In this document: piece by piece, positions 17,401 to 24,145 of the stretch
How the letters are laid out: the number at the start of each line of letters is the position of its first letter
Numbering within the stretch: position 1 is the first letter of the stretch
Program-made: the position numbers and the translations under genes
Notes under the pieces: model-generated
The model's input: only the letters and a program-made list of their open reading frames with translations
Database searches by the model: none
What the model was told of the DNA's origin: nothing
Source: an uncultured Succinivibrionaceae bacterium
GTDB lineage: Bacteria > Pseudomonadota > Gammaproteobacteria > Enterobacterales > Succinivibrionaceae
Length of the DNA: 64,000 bases
NCBI GenBank assembly: GCA_944389865.1
Contig: CALXNX010000005.1
Coordinates: 1 to 64,000 of the forward strand
Direction of reading: 5' to 3'

Positions 17401-18447
17401 TTTGTTGATCAAGAGCAGCAGCAGGTCAGCTCGGTTGAAATTCAGGCCTGTTTGCCTCTTAAAGAAGATCTTGTGAGCAGTGATGAGACTTATAAGCCTT
17501 TTGAAAACATTATCGGCATTGATCAGGGCGAATTTGGTATTGCTTTCACGGTGATGCCTATTGATTACCTGGATCGGCCTGAAAGTGAACGTACCTACCT
17601 CTGCGGATATGTCAGGGTCAATTCGTTCAAAGCTTTAATCTCAGATGTGAAGCATTATCGTAAAAATCAGCGTCCGGTGAAGTTTTCGCAATCGGCCGGA
17701 TCTTCGCGTTTTAATATCAGGAAGAATGTCACAGGCGACGTGTGCGGCGTGATTGCGGCCTTAATGGAGAAATTTAGGGCATTTCCAATCCTGGAGAGAA
17801 ATGTTTCTAACCTTGAATCTGGCGGCAGGGCATTGCAGAATGTGTATAAAGCAGTCAACTCCTTCTACTTGTACGACTCTATTAAAGAGCATCAGACTGC
17901 GCGGCAGAACTTTTGGATGGGAGAGACTAAGTTCGTTTCAACCATGTACAAGGTTGCTGATTCATTAAAAAATAATGGACTTAAAGATCTGATATTCTCC
18001 CCGGGCTTTGGTGTATCGGCATCAGGTACCAGCCGTATCTGCCATATCTGCGGAAAAAATGTTTATGATTTCTTTGAGGCGGCCAAAAAGAAGGGCGCCA
18101 AAGTAGAAGTCAAAGACGGCGTGCTGATCCTGGAAGGTCAGCGCATCGTTCTTTTTACCGCAGACGAGAAAACGAAGAGTAAAACTGCGCGCGCTCAGCT
18201 GCGCCTTAAGCTCAAAGACAGAATTTATGACTTGAAGAAGGACAGCGGTGCGCTGAAACGGCTGATTGCTCGCAATCTGCGCCGAGCGCCGCGATATTTA
18301 AACGTTAAGGATTCGCAGCAGAGTCGTTTTTACTGCGTCTTTGAGGATTGCCCAGCCTGCGGAAAAGAACAGCATGCCGACGTTAACGCTTCCTTTAATA
18401 TTGCAATGCGCTTTTTACAGAGCCTGCGGCGGATCCAAGGGAAATAG
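14482..18447 (+). CDS. cas12c: Type V CRISPR effector, Cas12c-like
   Basis: A 1321-aa RNA-guided effector. The split RuvC domain sits in the C-terminal quarter: motif I IIGIDQGEFGIAF (D1014), motif II FPILERNVSNLE (E1105), motif III CGKEQHADVNASFNIA (D1300). Two zinc-finger halves, CHIC (C1187/C1190) and CPAC (C1290/C1293), flank an unusually long ~100-residue insert. No HNH is present. The first ~1000 residues should hold the recognition lobe and wedge domain but show no motif I can name. Size, a Cas1-only partner, 25-bp repeats and ~18-bp spacers all fit Cas12c (V-C); Cas12d (V-D) or a new subtype is possible. Characterised Cas12c proteins process crRNA and bind DNA without cutting it, silencing targets. 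AT-rich, transferred-looking. AAGGGG precedes the ATG. Confidence 0.85.
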   Translation: MHIIDLNEFDAYHQNTGRKFGYKDLQLKSGAELKRFRRNLAAGRFFPNSKKQSTQTRTFKFPLEIPFDLLPDLKNFYQQLLHDYNVIAGNNDGSQFELWARLLLSQFRIHDSAAAAESAYFSKAEDDNYAKQLTEYFGRDNAAWRPSAIVQAFSAAPRAKELNVDNLKLQLQSKLKLIADGEHPKEQSFLNYLADTLILQSQQGKWTEIFNKKGRGSSLHDSLTAIDRYFADQELRLNLQLASLADDSSEVRSDSIVTYDASLPILEYHPDSAFYSLISLALSECPDRDELRTLFEHFEVNKVDKLKQRLQSFLELRMITSQQVNGFNWLFGKGLEAVKQYKEGKISPEELRQRYKLPTGGLQPLLNVIDAMTALPNLQSVEFNLNNFRKQLGAFISGWCALFLDRLFEILAALKERPVQLKLPSLILDHSADVDKILALNNLSLSEFENAATEYENCRTAAESALKILFGLVPDTYAEKKDVLAVANFRDSSQALQSLYRSLKNAINQIVKFDAERFADNDLVKVYPKTNDEVNALWQDWDLFFETKIKKINTYQLTKNDLLTETSAQTVRCRQLQIALDKCSELIGSEIRGAKLDKLAQTEQELRKILSRFIKLVQRQYDPAAELFKEWFCRTNILKEEDRGLIQEGQDGGAAELDFSQTDHQLIKGSDGRFCTPINAHKLIYSAQGVIYKNSFSSDKRQPFALSSWAVCHRGDVLSSLDAFIDRLDDQPFAGAAAVTALKLKLCWQMVKCALLPDDFSLQEIYAEVEKIGLSLVMPLPILQRLTPAMAANKILNSFFSELSSLFQQSLNRQVFTNLCFKPIYHELFYVVKPGKSAWAMPKAFRDSLKDKDLQQAVMQSQRSDGLIDTNKLFSLLAKIKSSDTKPELALLLQQMPHDWCFDPKFAQLSTAYAKQKDPPPLVLKVNDKGISFQKPKKASLFRLIGNSRYKALLDSLLFGRTHLSEMQILASVFVDQEQQQVSSVEIQACLPLKEDLVSSDETYKPFENIIGIDQGEFGIAFTVMPIDYLDRPESERTYLCGYVRVNSFKALISDVKHYRKNQRPVKFSQSAGSSRFNIRKNVTGDVCGVIAALMEKFRAFPILERNVSNLESGGRALQNVYKAVNSFYLYDSIKEHQTARQNFWMGETKFVSTMYKVADSLKNNGLKDLIFSPGFGVSASGTSRICHICGKNVYDFFEAAKKKGAKVEVKDGVLILEGQRIVLFTADEKTKSKTARAQLRLKLKDRIYDLKKDSGALKRLIARNLRRAPRYLNVKDSQQSRFYCVFEDCPACGKEQHADVNASFNIAMRFLQSLRRIQGK

Positions 18448-18460
18448 GAAAAACCGCAGA

Positions 18461-19156
18461 TCAGATCTCAGCGGCCAGCTGATCAATGGCATGCTGCAGA
18501 TGCTCGTGCATCAGGCCGGCCGCCTTTTTAAAGGCACGCTTTTCGAGCGCTTCTAAGATGCGGCGATGGTAGTTGAGGCCGTTGGCAAAGCCGAAGAGCT
18601 CGTTCATGCGCTGATGACGCTGCAGGGTCTGCTCAAAGGTAAAGCGCAGCGCATTGGTCAGCACTTCGTTGCCGCAGCTGGAGGCGATGCAGAGGTGAAA
18701 CTGCTGATCGTGCTCAATAAAGCCTGCATGATCTCCCACCGAGTCCATCAGGAGCTGATTCAGATCGCCAAGCCGATGGAGCAGTTCCTCCATGGCCGCG
18801 CTGTCTAAGCGCTCGAGCCAGCGCACAGCCTGCGGCTCGATGAGCCGGCGAAACTCCAGCACCGCAGAGATGCTGGCGTAATCGGCGTAGGTCGCTCCAT
18901 TGCCGGTATTCATGCTGCCTAAACGCTCAAAATCGCTGCTGACGAGAAAGGTGCCCTTGCCCTGCTCAGAGCGCATGATCCCTAGGGCAATAAACTGGGA
19001 AATTGCCGAGCGAATTGAAGAGCGCGAGCACTGCAGCTGGGCGCGCAGACTGTTTTCGGAGGGGATTTTTTCTCCCACCTGCCAGCTGCCTTTTAAAATC
19101 TGGTCTTTCATAAAATCAAAGACCTGAGCGGTGATGGAAACTTTGGTGACGGCCAT
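18461..19156 (-). CDS. GntR-family regulator, FadR subfamily (FCD domain)
   Basis: A 231-aa transcription factor. The N-terminal winged helix-turn-helix (about 8-75) contains VGEKIPSENSLRAQLQCSRSSIRSAISQF and the wing SEQGKGTFL, both standard for GntR. The C-terminal all-helical FCD ligand domain (about 95-225) shows FRRLIEPQAVRWL, the 'H..FH' metal-site pattern in EHDQQFHLCIASSCGNEVL, and YHRRILEALEKR. Relatives such as UxuR and LgoR sense hexuronates or hexonates. It lies downstream of the sugar-acid operon (same strand), so it probably controls that operon through the palindromes at 25424-25529. It is convergent with cas12, 13 bp apart. Confidence 0.88.
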   Translation of the reverse strand: MAVTKVSITAQVFDFMKDQILKGSWQVGEKIPSENSLRAQLQCSRSSIRSAISQFIALGIMRSEQGKGTFLVSSDFERLGSMNTGNGATYADYASISAVLEFRRLIEPQAVRWLERLDSAAMEELLHRLGDLNQLLMDSVGDHAGFIEHDQQFHLCIASSCGNEVLTNALRFTFEQTLQRHQRMNELFGFANGLNYHRRILEALEKRAFKKAAGLMHEHLQHAIDQLAAEI

Positions 19157-19259
19157 GAGGATTACTGCGTGTTAGTATCTAAAATTAACGGATGTTAGCT
19201 TGTATTTTGCAGACTAAGTTTAGCACGACAAGTACAGAAGGAGGTAAGTGCAGCGGGAG

Positions 19260-19288
19260 AGCGCAGACCGCACGGGGCGGTCTGCGCT
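19260..19288 (-). terminator. Strong hairpin after the idnD-like gene
   Basis: A 12-bp perfect stem (19260-19271 with 19277-19288, arms AGCGCAGACCGC and GCGGTCTGCGCT) with a 5-nt loop lies 17 bp past the idnD stop on the minus strand. It probably ends the sugar-acid operon. No U-run follows, so some read-through into the GntR gene is possible. Confidence 0.5.
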
Positions 19289-19304
19289 GCAGAGTGAGTG
19301 CAGT

Positions 19305-20342
19305 TTAGAAATGGATCTGCACTTTGCAGGTTTCAGGGGACACTGCAGCCTTTAAGGCTTTTTCGCATTCTTCCGGCGGATAAGAGGCCGAGAGCAGCGG
19401 CAGCGGATTGATAATGCCGGACTCCAAGGCATTCACCGCCGGGGCAAATTCTTCATAGAAGCGGAACACGCCGTGCCACTTCAGGCCCTTGCCGGAGAAG
19501 GCGGCCAAATCGGTCGGCTGATGGCCGGTGCCGAACATGCCTACCTGGGCAATCGTGCCTTCAGGGCGCACCATGGCCATGGTCTGCATGGCGGCAAAGC
19601 CGTTGCCGGTGGCCTCCAGGGCGCAGTCGAAGGTGCCCTTGTGCTCAGAGAACTTTTTCACCGCATCCGGATTGTCCTTGCTGTTGACGGCTTCATCAGC
19701 GCCCATCTGCAGGGCAATGTCTAAAGGTCCCTGACGGATGTCGAAAATAGTGACGCGGTCGGCCCCTAAGGTCTTGGCGGCTGCAGCGCACAGAATGCCG
19801 ATAGGGCCGGCTCCCATCACCATCACATTTTTGCCTATGATGTCGCCTAAGGAGTGCACGCCGTTATAGGCTACGCCCAGGGGCTCGCCGAAAGCGCCGA
19901 CTTCGGGCTTCATATTCTTCACCACGCGGCACTGTGCCTGATGCACCACCACTTTTTCTGCAAACAGACCCTGCACGTGCGGGAAGGTGGCGGCGGAGCC
20001 TAAGTGCCGCATGTTCTCGCAGAAGGAGTACTGATGATTCTCACAGCAGCGGCAGTGAAAGCACGGCCGGGCCGGGCGGATCACCACCATGTCGCCCTTT
20101 TGGATGCCCGATACGTTCTCACCTGCCTCTTCTACATATCCGCAGCCCTCATGGCCTAAGACGATGGGCTCGCGCACCACGATGGCAGAGCCGATGCCGC
20201 CGTCCAAGTAGTAGTGCTGATCAGATCCGCAGATGCCGCCGGCAGCAATGCGGACAATGACTTCATCGGGAGTGCTGATGCGGGGCTCAGGGATGTCCTC
20301 GCAGCGCACGTCACCTTTTTGATGTAATACAACAGCCTTCAT
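19305..20342 (-). CDS. idnD: Zinc-dependent sugar-acid dehydrogenase, L-idonate 5-dehydrogenase-like
   Basis: A 345-aa medium-chain alcohol dehydrogenase. The catalytic zinc site is visible (GGICGSDQHYY, GHEGCGYVEEAG), and the structural zinc Cys cluster is CFHCRCCENHQYSFC. The Rossmann NAD(P) motif is MGAGPIGIL. The segments RPARPCFHC, GSAATFPHVQG, AFGEPLGVA and INPLPLLSASYP closely match E. coli IdnD, which oxidises L-idonate to 5-ketogluconate. RspB-type L-gulonate dehydrogenase is a close alternative in operons with a ManD/RspA enzyme. An AAGGAA ribosome site precedes the ATG. Family certain; exact substrate inferred. Confidence 0.82.
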   Translation of the reverse strand: MKAVVLHQKGDVRCEDIPEPRISTPDEVIVRIAAGGICGSDQHYYLDGGIGSAIVVREPIVLGHEGCGYVEEAGENVSGIQKGDMVVIRPARPCFHCRCCENHQYSFCENMRHLGSAATFPHVQGLFAEKVVVHQAQCRVVKNMKPEVGAFGEPLGVAYNGVHSLGDIIGKNVMVMGAGPIGILCAAAAKTLGADRVTIFDIRQGPLDIALQMGADEAVNSKDNPDAVKKFSEHKGTFDCALEATGNGFAAMQTMAMVRPEGTIAQVGMFGTGHQPTDLAAFSGKGLKWHGVFRFYEEFAPAVNALESGIINPLPLLSASYPPEECEKALKAAVSPETCKVQIHF

Positions 20343-20376
20343 GGCAAATTCCTTAATTCAGTTTTGTTAACTGCTG

Positions 20377-21147
20377 CTACTTTACTAAGTAGCCGCCGTC
20401 CACCGGGATAATCGCGCCGCCTAAGTAATCGGAAGCGTGGGAGGCCAGGAAGATCACAGTGCCCTTCATGTCCTCGCCGGTGCCCCAGCGATTGGCCGGA
20501 ATGCGTTCGGTGATCTGCTGGTAGCGCGGATTGTTTTTGTCGAGCAGGGCGGCGTTCATTTCGGTGGCCATATAGCCCGGAGCAATGGAATTGACGTTGA
20601 TGCCGCGGGCGATCCAGTCATTAGACAGTTCCTTGGTGAGCTGCGTGACGCCGCCCTTGGCGGCCGTGTAGGCCGGCACGGTCTGACCGCCGAACCAGGA
20701 CACCATCGAAGCGATGGTGATGATTTTGCCGTATCCTTTCTTCAGCATCACCTGACCTGCCTTCTGGCACAGGAAGAACACGGAGTTCAGGTTGACGTTA
20801 ATTACCTCGTCCCACTCGTTTTCCGGGAACACTTCAGCGCTGTGGCGGCGCTGGATGCCGTGGGCGGTCACCAGAATGTCCAGATCGCCGCCTAAGGCTG
20901 CCATGCAGTCATCAAAGCACTTAAAGACCTGTGCACGCTGACTTAAATCTGCTTTGACGCCATGGCACTTGAAGCCGCGGCCGCAGAATTCGTCTGCCAC
21001 GCTGTAAACCTTATCGGAAGTGCCGACAATCACCACTTCACAGCCGGCCTCCATCAGCCCCTCGGCCATGCCGAAGCCTAAGCCGCGGGTGCCGCCGGTG
21101 ACAATGGCCTTTTTGCCGTCGATATCAAAAAGAGGATGAGTTTTCAT
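20377..21147 (-). CDS. Short-chain dehydrogenase, KduD/IdnO-like sugar-acid reductase
   Basis: A 256-aa NAD(P)-dependent SDR. The cofactor motif TGGTRGLGFGMA, the catalytic Ser in ITIASMVS and the YTAAK active site (Y-x3-K) are intact. The tail 'RIPANRWGTGEDMKGTVIFLASHASDYLGGAIIPVDGGYL' region is typical of KduD (2-deoxy-D-gluconate/DKI dehydrogenase) and IdnO (5-ketogluconate reductase). Paired with the idnD-like gene, reduction of a keto-sugar acid to D-gluconate, or oxidation in the mannonate/fructuronate route, is likely. AGGAG precedes the ATG. It lies between dctM and idnD in one operon. Confidence 0.8.
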   Translation of the reverse strand: MKTHPLFDIDGKKAIVTGGTRGLGFGMAEGLMEAGCEVVIVGTSDKVYSVADEFCGRGFKCHGVKADLSQRAQVFKCFDDCMAALGGDLDILVTAHGIQRRHSAEVFPENEWDEVINVNLNSVFFLCQKAGQVMLKKGYGKIITIASMVSWFGGQTVPAYTAAKGGVTQLTKELSNDWIARGINVNSIAPGYMATEMNAALLDKNNPRYQQITERIPANRWGTGEDMKGTVIFLASHASDYLGGAIIPVDGGYLVK

Positions 21148-21188
21148 TTATAACTCCTGCAGTTTTATCTGTTAACTTGTCTTATGAG

Positions 21189-21220
21189 TCTGCAGGCCGG
21201 ATATCCGTTCAGCCTGCAGA
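21189..21220 (-). terminator. Hairpin between dctM and the SDR gene
   Basis: TCTGCAGGC (21189-21197) pairs with GCCTGCAGA (21212-21220) around a 14-nt loop. It lies in the 105-bp gap of the operon and may act as a partial terminator or mRNA-stabilising stem that sets a higher level of the transporter than of the downstream enzymes. Confidence 0.4.
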
Positions 21221-21252
21221 GTTTTCGCTGTAAAAATTCAAATGGTTTGCCG

Positions 21253-22542
21253 TCAGCCGCTGATCAGATCGCTAAGGCCCGTAGAGAGTACCGGCACGAA
21301 GGAGAACAGCACGGCGCAGGCCAGCTCTACCAGCACGAAAGGCAGCACCATCCGGGAGACCTTGGCGACCGGCTCGCCGCTGATGCCGCAGGCTACGAAC
21401 AGGGTGGTGCCGAACGGCGGGGTGGCCTGGCCCATGGCCAGCAGGAAGACGAACACTAAGCCGAACTGCACCGGATCAATGCCGAACTGTATGGCAATGG
21501 GAGCAAGGATCGGGCCTAAAATCAGGTTGGTGGCGCCTACTTCCAGGAACATGCCGCAGAGGGTTAAGAGCAGCACGATGAGCATCATGAACACTTCAGG
21601 TGACGAAGCGACCGCCATGAAGGCTTCAGTGACGTAAATGGGAATGCGGTAGTAAGTCAGCAGATAGCCGAACATCTGCGCGGTCACCACCAGAAACATG
21701 ATGTTGGCGGTGGTGATGGAGGACTGCTGAATGATCTCCCAGGTAGCTTTGCCGGAAAGCTCGCGGTAAATGCCGAGGCATACCAGAAGCCCGTAGAACA
21801 CGGCGACCACCGCAGACTCAGTGGGGGTAAAGATGCCGGCATAGATACCGCCTAAGATCACCAGCGGCATCAGCAGGGCCCACACCGCGCTCTTGAATGA
21901 TTTTAAGAAGCGGATGAAGGAGAAGCCGCGCTCGTCACGGGGGAAGTTGTCTTTGCGGGCTTTGATGTAGGCCCAGATGCACAGGGCAATGCCGCAGATA
22001 ATGCCCGGAACTACGCCGGCCATTAACAGCTTGGCCACCGAGGTGTTGGTGATGTTGCCGTAAATCACGAAGACGGTGGACGGCGGGATCACGATGCCTA
22101 AGGTGCCGCCGATAGCCTGCACCGCAGCGGAGTAATCCTTCGGATATTTTCTCTTTACCATCTCCGGGTACATCAAGCCGCCGATGGCCGCCGTGGTGGC
22201 CACGGAGGAGCCGGAAATGGCTGCGAAGAAGGTACAGGCGGTAATCGACACCAGCGAAATGCCGCCGGAGATCCAGCCTACCAGGGTATCGGCGAAATTA
22301 ACCAGGCGTTTGGACAGGCCGCCTTTGGCCATTAAGTCGCCGGCGAGGAAGAAGGCCGGCAGCGCCAGCATCGAGAAGTTGTCGCAGCCTGAAAAGATTT
22401 TCTGGGTGATAAGGGACAGCGACAGATCGGGATCGATCATCAAGGCGGTGATCACGGCTCCGCCTAAAGCCCAGGTAATGGGCATGCCGATCACCATCAT
22501 GCCGATTAAGACAATGAGCATAAAGATTGCAGCGGTATCCAT
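21253..22542 (-). CDS. dctM: TRAP transporter large permease (DctM)
   Basis: A 429-aa inner-membrane protein with about 11-12 hydrophobic segments, the ion-coupled transport subunit of a tripartite ATP-independent periplasmic importer. Typical DctM blocks are 'GMPITWALGG', 'FFLAGDLMAKGGLSKRLVNFADTLVGWISGG', 'SGSSVATTAAIG', 'IPPSTVFVIYG' and 'PPFGTTLFVACGI'. AGGAG precedes the ATG and only 2 nt separate it from dctQ. In the operon context it imports a sugar acid such as a hexonate or hexuronate. Confidence 0.93.
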   Translation of the reverse strand: MDTAAIFMLIVLIGMMVIGMPITWALGGAVITALMIDPDLSLSLITQKIFSGCDNFSMLALPAFFLAGDLMAKGGLSKRLVNFADTLVGWISGGISLVSITACTFFAAISGSSVATTAAIGGLMYPEMVKRKYPKDYSAAVQAIGGTLGIVIPPSTVFVIYGNITNTSVAKLLMAGVVPGIICGIALCIWAYIKARKDNFPRDERGFSFIRFLKSFKSAVWALLMPLVILGGIYAGIFTPTESAVVAVFYGLLVCLGIYRELSGKATWEIIQQSSITTANIMFLVVTAQMFGYLLTYYRIPIYVTEAFMAVASSPEVFMMLIVLLLTLCGMFLEVGATNLILGPILAPIAIQFGIDPVQFGLVFVFLLAMGQATPPFGTTLFVACGISGEPVAKVSRMVLPFVLVELACAVLFSFVPVLSTGLSDLISG

Positions 22543-22544
22543 GT

Positions 22545-23042
22545 TTATTTCTCCTCTATCGGGGTGACGGGAGCCTTAAAGGCGTCATACAGCTCAAAAC
22601 AGGAGGCGGCGGCCGACATGAAGAAGCCGATGCCTAAGATCACGTACATCACCTGCATGGATAATCCCATGGCCGGCGAGGTCTGATATTGGGACACGTC
22701 GATCATGCCGAAGGAGCTGTAGAAGAAGATCGCGCTGATGAGCACGGCTAAGATCTGCCGGAAGACGTTCAGCGCCCAGCCTGAGCGCTTGCCGCGCAGA
22801 AAGTTGTCGATAATGTCGATGCGCACCAGCTGCTTGGAGGTGATGGCTAAGTTAACGCCCAAAAGCGTCAAGGTGACGTAGAGATAGCGCGACAGCTCTT
22901 CAGACCACGGGATGGAGTAGAACACCACGTAGCGGGTGGCGGTCTGCACAAAAATCACGGTCATCATGATCATCATGCACAGGCCGATGATGGTGCGCGA
23001 GATCTGCTGCAGTACGTTAAATATGCGGCGTAGAGATTCCAT
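22545..23042 (-). CDS. dctQ: TRAP transporter small permease (DctQ)
   Basis: A 165-aa membrane subunit with four TM helices, including the DctQ hallmark 'YSIPWSEELSRYLYVTLTLLGVNLA'. It forms the membrane complex with DctM. A very strong AAAGGAGG ribosome site lies before the ATG. Gene order dctP-dctQ-dctM is standard. Confidence 0.92.
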   Translation of the reverse strand: MESLRRIFNVLQQISRTIIGLCMMIMMTVIFVQTATRYVVFYSIPWSEELSRYLYVTLTLLGVNLAITSKQLVRIDIIDNFLRGKRSGWALNVFRQILAVLISAIFFYSSFGMIDVSQYQTSPAMGLSMQVMYVILGIGFFMSAAASCFELYDAFKAPVTPIEEK

Positions 23043-23053
23043 GTCTGCCTCCT

Positions 23054-24040
23054 TTAGTCTTCAGCCAGAGCAGCAATCTGCGCGGCCAGCTCTTTGAAGT
23101 TTTGGCTGTAATGGTCGCGCACGCCCTGGGTCCTGCTGATGAATGCGGCCTTATCCGGATAGGTCACCTTCATGCCTTTGCTCTCCAGAGTCTTGATGGC
23201 CTCCTTATCCATTTGGCGGCTGAGCGCCCGCTCATCAAGACTGGCCTTAGCCAGGCACTCGTCAAAGATCTTTTGATCCTCAGGGGTCAGCTCGTCGTAG
23301 GAAGACTGAGCCATCACCAGCACTACAGTGGAATAGCAGTGCTCCGTCATGGCCATGTTCTTATTCACTTCGACCACGTTGTTCTTGTCGATTACGGTAG
23401 CCGGGTTTTCCTGACCGTCGATAGCGCCCTGCTGCATGCCGGTGTAGGCATCAGACCAGGACATCGGCACAGGATCGGCGCCTAAAGCTGACCATAAATC
23501 CTGATGAATTTTATTTTCCATCACGCGGATGCGCAGACCGGCGACGTCATCGGCGCTGTTGACTGCCCTTACCGAGTTGGTGAGATTGCGAAAGCCTGAC
23601 TCCCAGAACGCCAGGCCCCTCAGACGCACTTGGCTCATCCGCTGCAGGAAATCCTGACCGATAGGACCCATGAAGACCTTGTCGGCATGCGCGGTTGACT
23701 GAATGGTATAAGGCAGATCGAAAACTGCTAGGTCCGGCAGGAAGTTCACCATCACGGACTGATTGACCACGGCCATGTCGAGATTGCCCATCTGCACGCT
23801 TTCGATGTTCTCGCGCTCGTTGCCCAGCTGACCATTGTGAAAAGTGAGGATCTGCACGCGGCCCTGGGTTTTTTCATTTACCTCTTTGGCAAACTTGTCC
23901 ATGGACAGGCCGATGGCGCCGTCGGCAGCAGAGGCCTGCGCCATGCGCAGCGTGATGACGCCGTCATCCTGCCCGCTGCAGCCTGCTATACAGCAGGCCG
24001 CTGCTGCAGTGAGACATAAGAGTTTTACTTGTTTGAGCAT
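23054..24040 (-). CDS. dctP: TRAP transporter solute-binding protein (DctP), lipoprotein
   Basis: A 328-aa extracytoplasmic binding protein of the DctP/TAXI-unlike class. I start it at the ATG at 24040, because AAAGGAG sits 6 nt before it; the GTG two codons upstream is too close to that site. A lipobox IAGC gives lipid-anchored C21, so it is tethered rather than free. The conserved 'GNERENIESVQMGNLDMAVV' and the 'LRIRVMENKIHQDLWSALGADPVPMSWSDAYTGMQQGAIDGQENP' region (with the carboxylate-binding Arg) match DctP. Ligand: a sugar acid, by context. Confidence 0.92.
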   Translation of the reverse strand: MLKQVKLLCLTAAAACCIAGCSGQDDGVITLRMAQASAADGAIGLSMDKFAKEVNEKTQGRVQILTFHNGQLGNERENIESVQMGNLDMAVVNQSVMVNFLPDLAVFDLPYTIQSTAHADKVFMGPIGQDFLQRMSQVRLRGLAFWESGFRNLTNSVRAVNSADDVAGLRIRVMENKIHQDLWSALGADPVPMSWSDAYTGMQQGAIDGQENPATVIDKNNVVEVNKNMAMTEHCYSTVVLVMAQSSYDELTPEDQKIFDECLAKASLDERALSRQMDKEAIKTLESKGMKVTYPDKAAFISRTQGVRDHYSQNFKELAAQIAALAED

Positions 24041-24145
24041 TTGCACTCCTTTCTGTGCGCCGGCAGCGGTAAGCGGGAGGCCTGCGCCGCCGACGCAGAA
24101 CGTATTAACTTCTGATAAAAAACTTATCCAGCCGAAATCTGCTCT

